A stretch of 64,000 nucleotides of DNA from Miltoncostaea oceani (lineage in GTDB: Bacteria > Actinomycetota > Thermoleophilia > Miltoncostaeales > Miltoncostaeaceae): contig NZ_CP064357.1 in NCBI RefSeq assembly GCF_018141545.1, positions 496,001-560,000 of the forward strand. Reading direction: 5' to 3'. This document shows positions 62,576 to 64,000 of the stretch, one piece after another. Positions within the stretch are counted from its first letter, which is position 1. Each line of letters begins with the position of its first letter. The translations under genes were made by a program, and so were the position numbers. The notes below the pieces were generated by a model. The model made no database searches. It was not told the DNA's origin and saw nothing but the letters and a program-made list of their open reading frames with translations.

Positions 62576-62688
62576 GTGCGCAGTATGGGGGCGCCCGGCG
62601 GCGCGGGACACCCCCAGATGTCTGGGGGGTGGCGGCAGCGGGGGATCTGGGATTGCCCGGACCCCGCGCGCCGGGGAGGCTCGCAGCC

Positions 62689-63354
62689 ATGCCGACCGCT
62701 GCCCGAACGCTCCCACACCCCGCGCCCACCGGCGCCTCCGCCGACGACCGTGTCCGACCCCTGGGCGCCGCGTGCGCCGCGGGCGGACTGCTCGGAGTCC
62801 TCATCACCACCGTCCAGGTCATCCACGCGACGTCGTCGTCGACGCCGGACGATCTCTGGCGATCCCCGTGGTCGTCCGGTGCCTTTATCGTCGTCGGCCT
62901 GCTGTGGTGCGTCTCCCACGCGCTCGTCCTCGCGGGGCTCGTCGGCCTGCGGCGCAGCGGACACGGCGGCCCGGGCCGAGCGGCCGCCGCCGGGGCGGCC
63001 CTCGCGATCGCCGGGACGTCACTGATCCTCGTCGGTGAGATCGCCGGCATGACGATCGGCGACCGTTCCGAGGACTCGGGTGCCGCCGGGGCCGTCGCGG
63101 CCGTCTACGGGGTGGGGACGCTCCTGGCCGTGATCGGCCTCGCCCTCCTCGGGCGCGAGGTCCTGCGCACCGGATCGTGGACCGGCTGGCGCCGCGGGAT
63201 CCCGCTCGCGTTGGCCGGGTGGGGGATCATGCTCCTCTGGCTCCCCCTCACCCCGCTAGCGCCGGTCGGCAGCCTCGTGATCGACGCGTTGTTCGTCGCC
63301 CTCGGCGTCGCGCTCTACACGCAGCCCTCACCCGTTCGCTCCGAGCAGGGGTGA
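62689..63354 (+). CDS. Six-helix membrane protein, unknown
   Basis: GGGGAGG precedes ATG 62689. The 221-residue protein has six hydrophobic segments (among them GGLLGVLITTVQVIHA, GAFIVVGLLWCVSHALVLAG, ALAIAGTSLILVGEIAGMTI). The layout is like small DUF4386-type membrane proteins. It is divergent from the LuxR gene. Confidence 0.75.
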   Translation: MPTAARTLPHPAPTGASADDRVRPLGAACAAGGLLGVLITTVQVIHATSSSTPDDLWRSPWSSGAFIVVGLLWCVSHALVLAGLVGLRRSGHGGPGRAAAAGAALAIAGTSLILVGEIAGMTIGDRSEDSGAAGAVAAVYGVGTLLAVIGLALLGREVLRTGSWTGWRRGIPLALAGWGIMLLWLPLTPLAPVGSLVIDALFVALGVALYTQPSPVRSEQG

Positions 63355-63583
63355 ACCGGCAGCCCTGACGGATCGATCCGATCAACGTACGAGGTCGCGC
63401 TCCCGGGGCCGCGGGCGACCTCCTCCGTAGACAATCAACTCAAACACGTGGGCGTTGTGCTCCTCGCCGAACCCGCGCCGTGAACGTGGCTCCGCTCCTC
63501 CAGAAGCGTCCGCGGAACGCGCCCCACTCTGGGTCACCGCCCTGTCGCTATAGGCTCGGCGCCCGAGTGACGATCCCGACCGC

Positions 63584-64000
63584 ATGCCCCTCCTCCCACT
63601 GATCCCCAACGCCCGCGCGGCCACCCGGCCCGCGACCGTGGCGGGTGCGGCCACCGGGCCCCCGGGGACGGTGCTGGTGTTGTGGTGCGGACACCGGCCC
63701 GGCCCCTGGGCCGTGCGCAGCCTGCGCGCCGCCGGCCACCGGGTGATCGCGGCGCACCCGCGCGACGACCCGGGCGGGCGCTCCACCACCGTCCTGTCGC
63801 CCCGCTGGTACCCGCCGGCCGTCGCCGACCCGCCCGCGTTCCTGGCCTGGGTGCGGGAGACCTGCCTCCTCGAGGGCGTCGACGTGATCCTGCCGCTCGA
63901 CGAGGACGTCGTGCGCCTGCTCGCCGAGAACCCCCTCGGCCTGACGCGCACGGTGGTGGCCGGCCCCGACGCCCGCCAGTTCCGCATGCTCTGCGACAAG
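63584..64000 (+). CDS. ATP-grasp-type protein, N-terminal part (cut by window end)
   Basis: From ATG 63584 the frame is open for 139 codons to the last base. It starts with a Rossmann-like pre-ATP-grasp domain (GTVLVLWCGHRPGPWAVRSL, GHRVIAAHPRDD) and continues with LEGVDVILPLDEDVVRLLAE and FRMLCDK, as in carboxylate-amine ligases related to CarB. The ATP-binding part lies outside the window. Confidence 0.65.
   Translation, partial: MPLLPLIPNARAATRPATVAGAATGPPGTVLVLWCGHRPGPWAVRSLRAAGHRVIAAHPRDDPGGRSTTVLSPRWYPPAVADPPAFLAWVRETCLLEGVDVILPLDEDVVRLLAENPLGLTRTVVAGPDARQFRMLCDK

Noticed and set aside
1-64000. CRISPR arrays, rRNA genes, insertion sequences, integrase or phage structural genes
   Set aside because: I looked for regular spaced repeats, transposase DDE or tyrosine-recombinase motifs and capsid, portal or terminase signatures and found none.

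Overview
The window is GC-rich DNA with actinobacterial habits: GTG and TTG starts, and many genes whose start codon lies 6-9 nt after a TAnnnT-type -10 box, which predicts leaderless mRNAs. Secreted proteins with Ig-like or PPC-like tails and a DUF6458-like membrane protein suggest Thermoleophilia (Solirubrobacter/Patulibacter-like). That placement is an inference from gene style, not from a marker gene. It is not clear whether bases 1-42,000 are chromosome, chromid/megaplasmid or an integrated phage-plasmid. No replicase, integrase, capsid or terminase gene is visible.

Region 1 (0.3-6.2 kb) is a minus-strand tRNA array: Arg(TCT), Arg(ACG), Arg(CCG), Arg(GCG), Pro(TGG), Pro(GGG), Pro(CGG), Met(CAT), Arg(CCT), Asn(GTT) and Val(GAC). 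None encodes CCA. A DUF429 nuclease-like gene, a trypsin-like protease and tatC are interspersed. At 5567-5986 the array becomes scrambled. Two 3' halves and two 5' halves of tRNA-Thr(TGT) all break at the same point in the anticodon loop (between positions 33 and 34) and lie in 3'-then-5' order with linkers of 12-14 nt. This arrangement fits circularly permuted tRNA genes, or one interrupted gene flanked by two orphan halves. It is the most unusual feature here.

Region 2 (6.2-31.9 kb) carries nucleic-acid and protein-export genes: RNase HI, an orphan M.TaqI-like DNA methyltransferase, SbcD/SbcC, two sigma-70 factors, a RecJ/DHH exonuclease with an inserted zinc ribbon, a RuvC-like nuclease, a PpiC-like foldase, a YidC-like insertase, a MoxR-type ATPase whose P-loop is split by a mini-intein, and a protein with eight HRDDGPA-type repeats. 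Six proteins of the window begin with the same M-x-R-G-R motif. Together the set looks like a self-sufficient replication, expression and secretion kit, as found on large replicons or giant phages.

Region 3 (32-43.6 kb) has a two-gene PLD-nuclease module (possible defence), lipoproteins and secreted proteins, a winged-helix protein, an XRE/nucleotidyltransferase/degenerate-nucleotidyltransferase trio, and a frameshifted gene.

Region 4 (43.8-64 kb) is a mosaic of accessory cassettes: a 5'-truncated RHS toxin gene with a coupled candidate immunity gene, inverted paralogues of a small RHH-like protein, an orphan XRE regulator, a chromate-resistance operon (split ChrB plus ChrA), a CDF metal exporter with two ArsR/SmtB regulators, repeat-filled intergenic DNA, an AbiE toxin-antitoxin pair in reversed order, TetR and LuxR regulators, and the start of an ATP-grasp-like gene cut by the window end.
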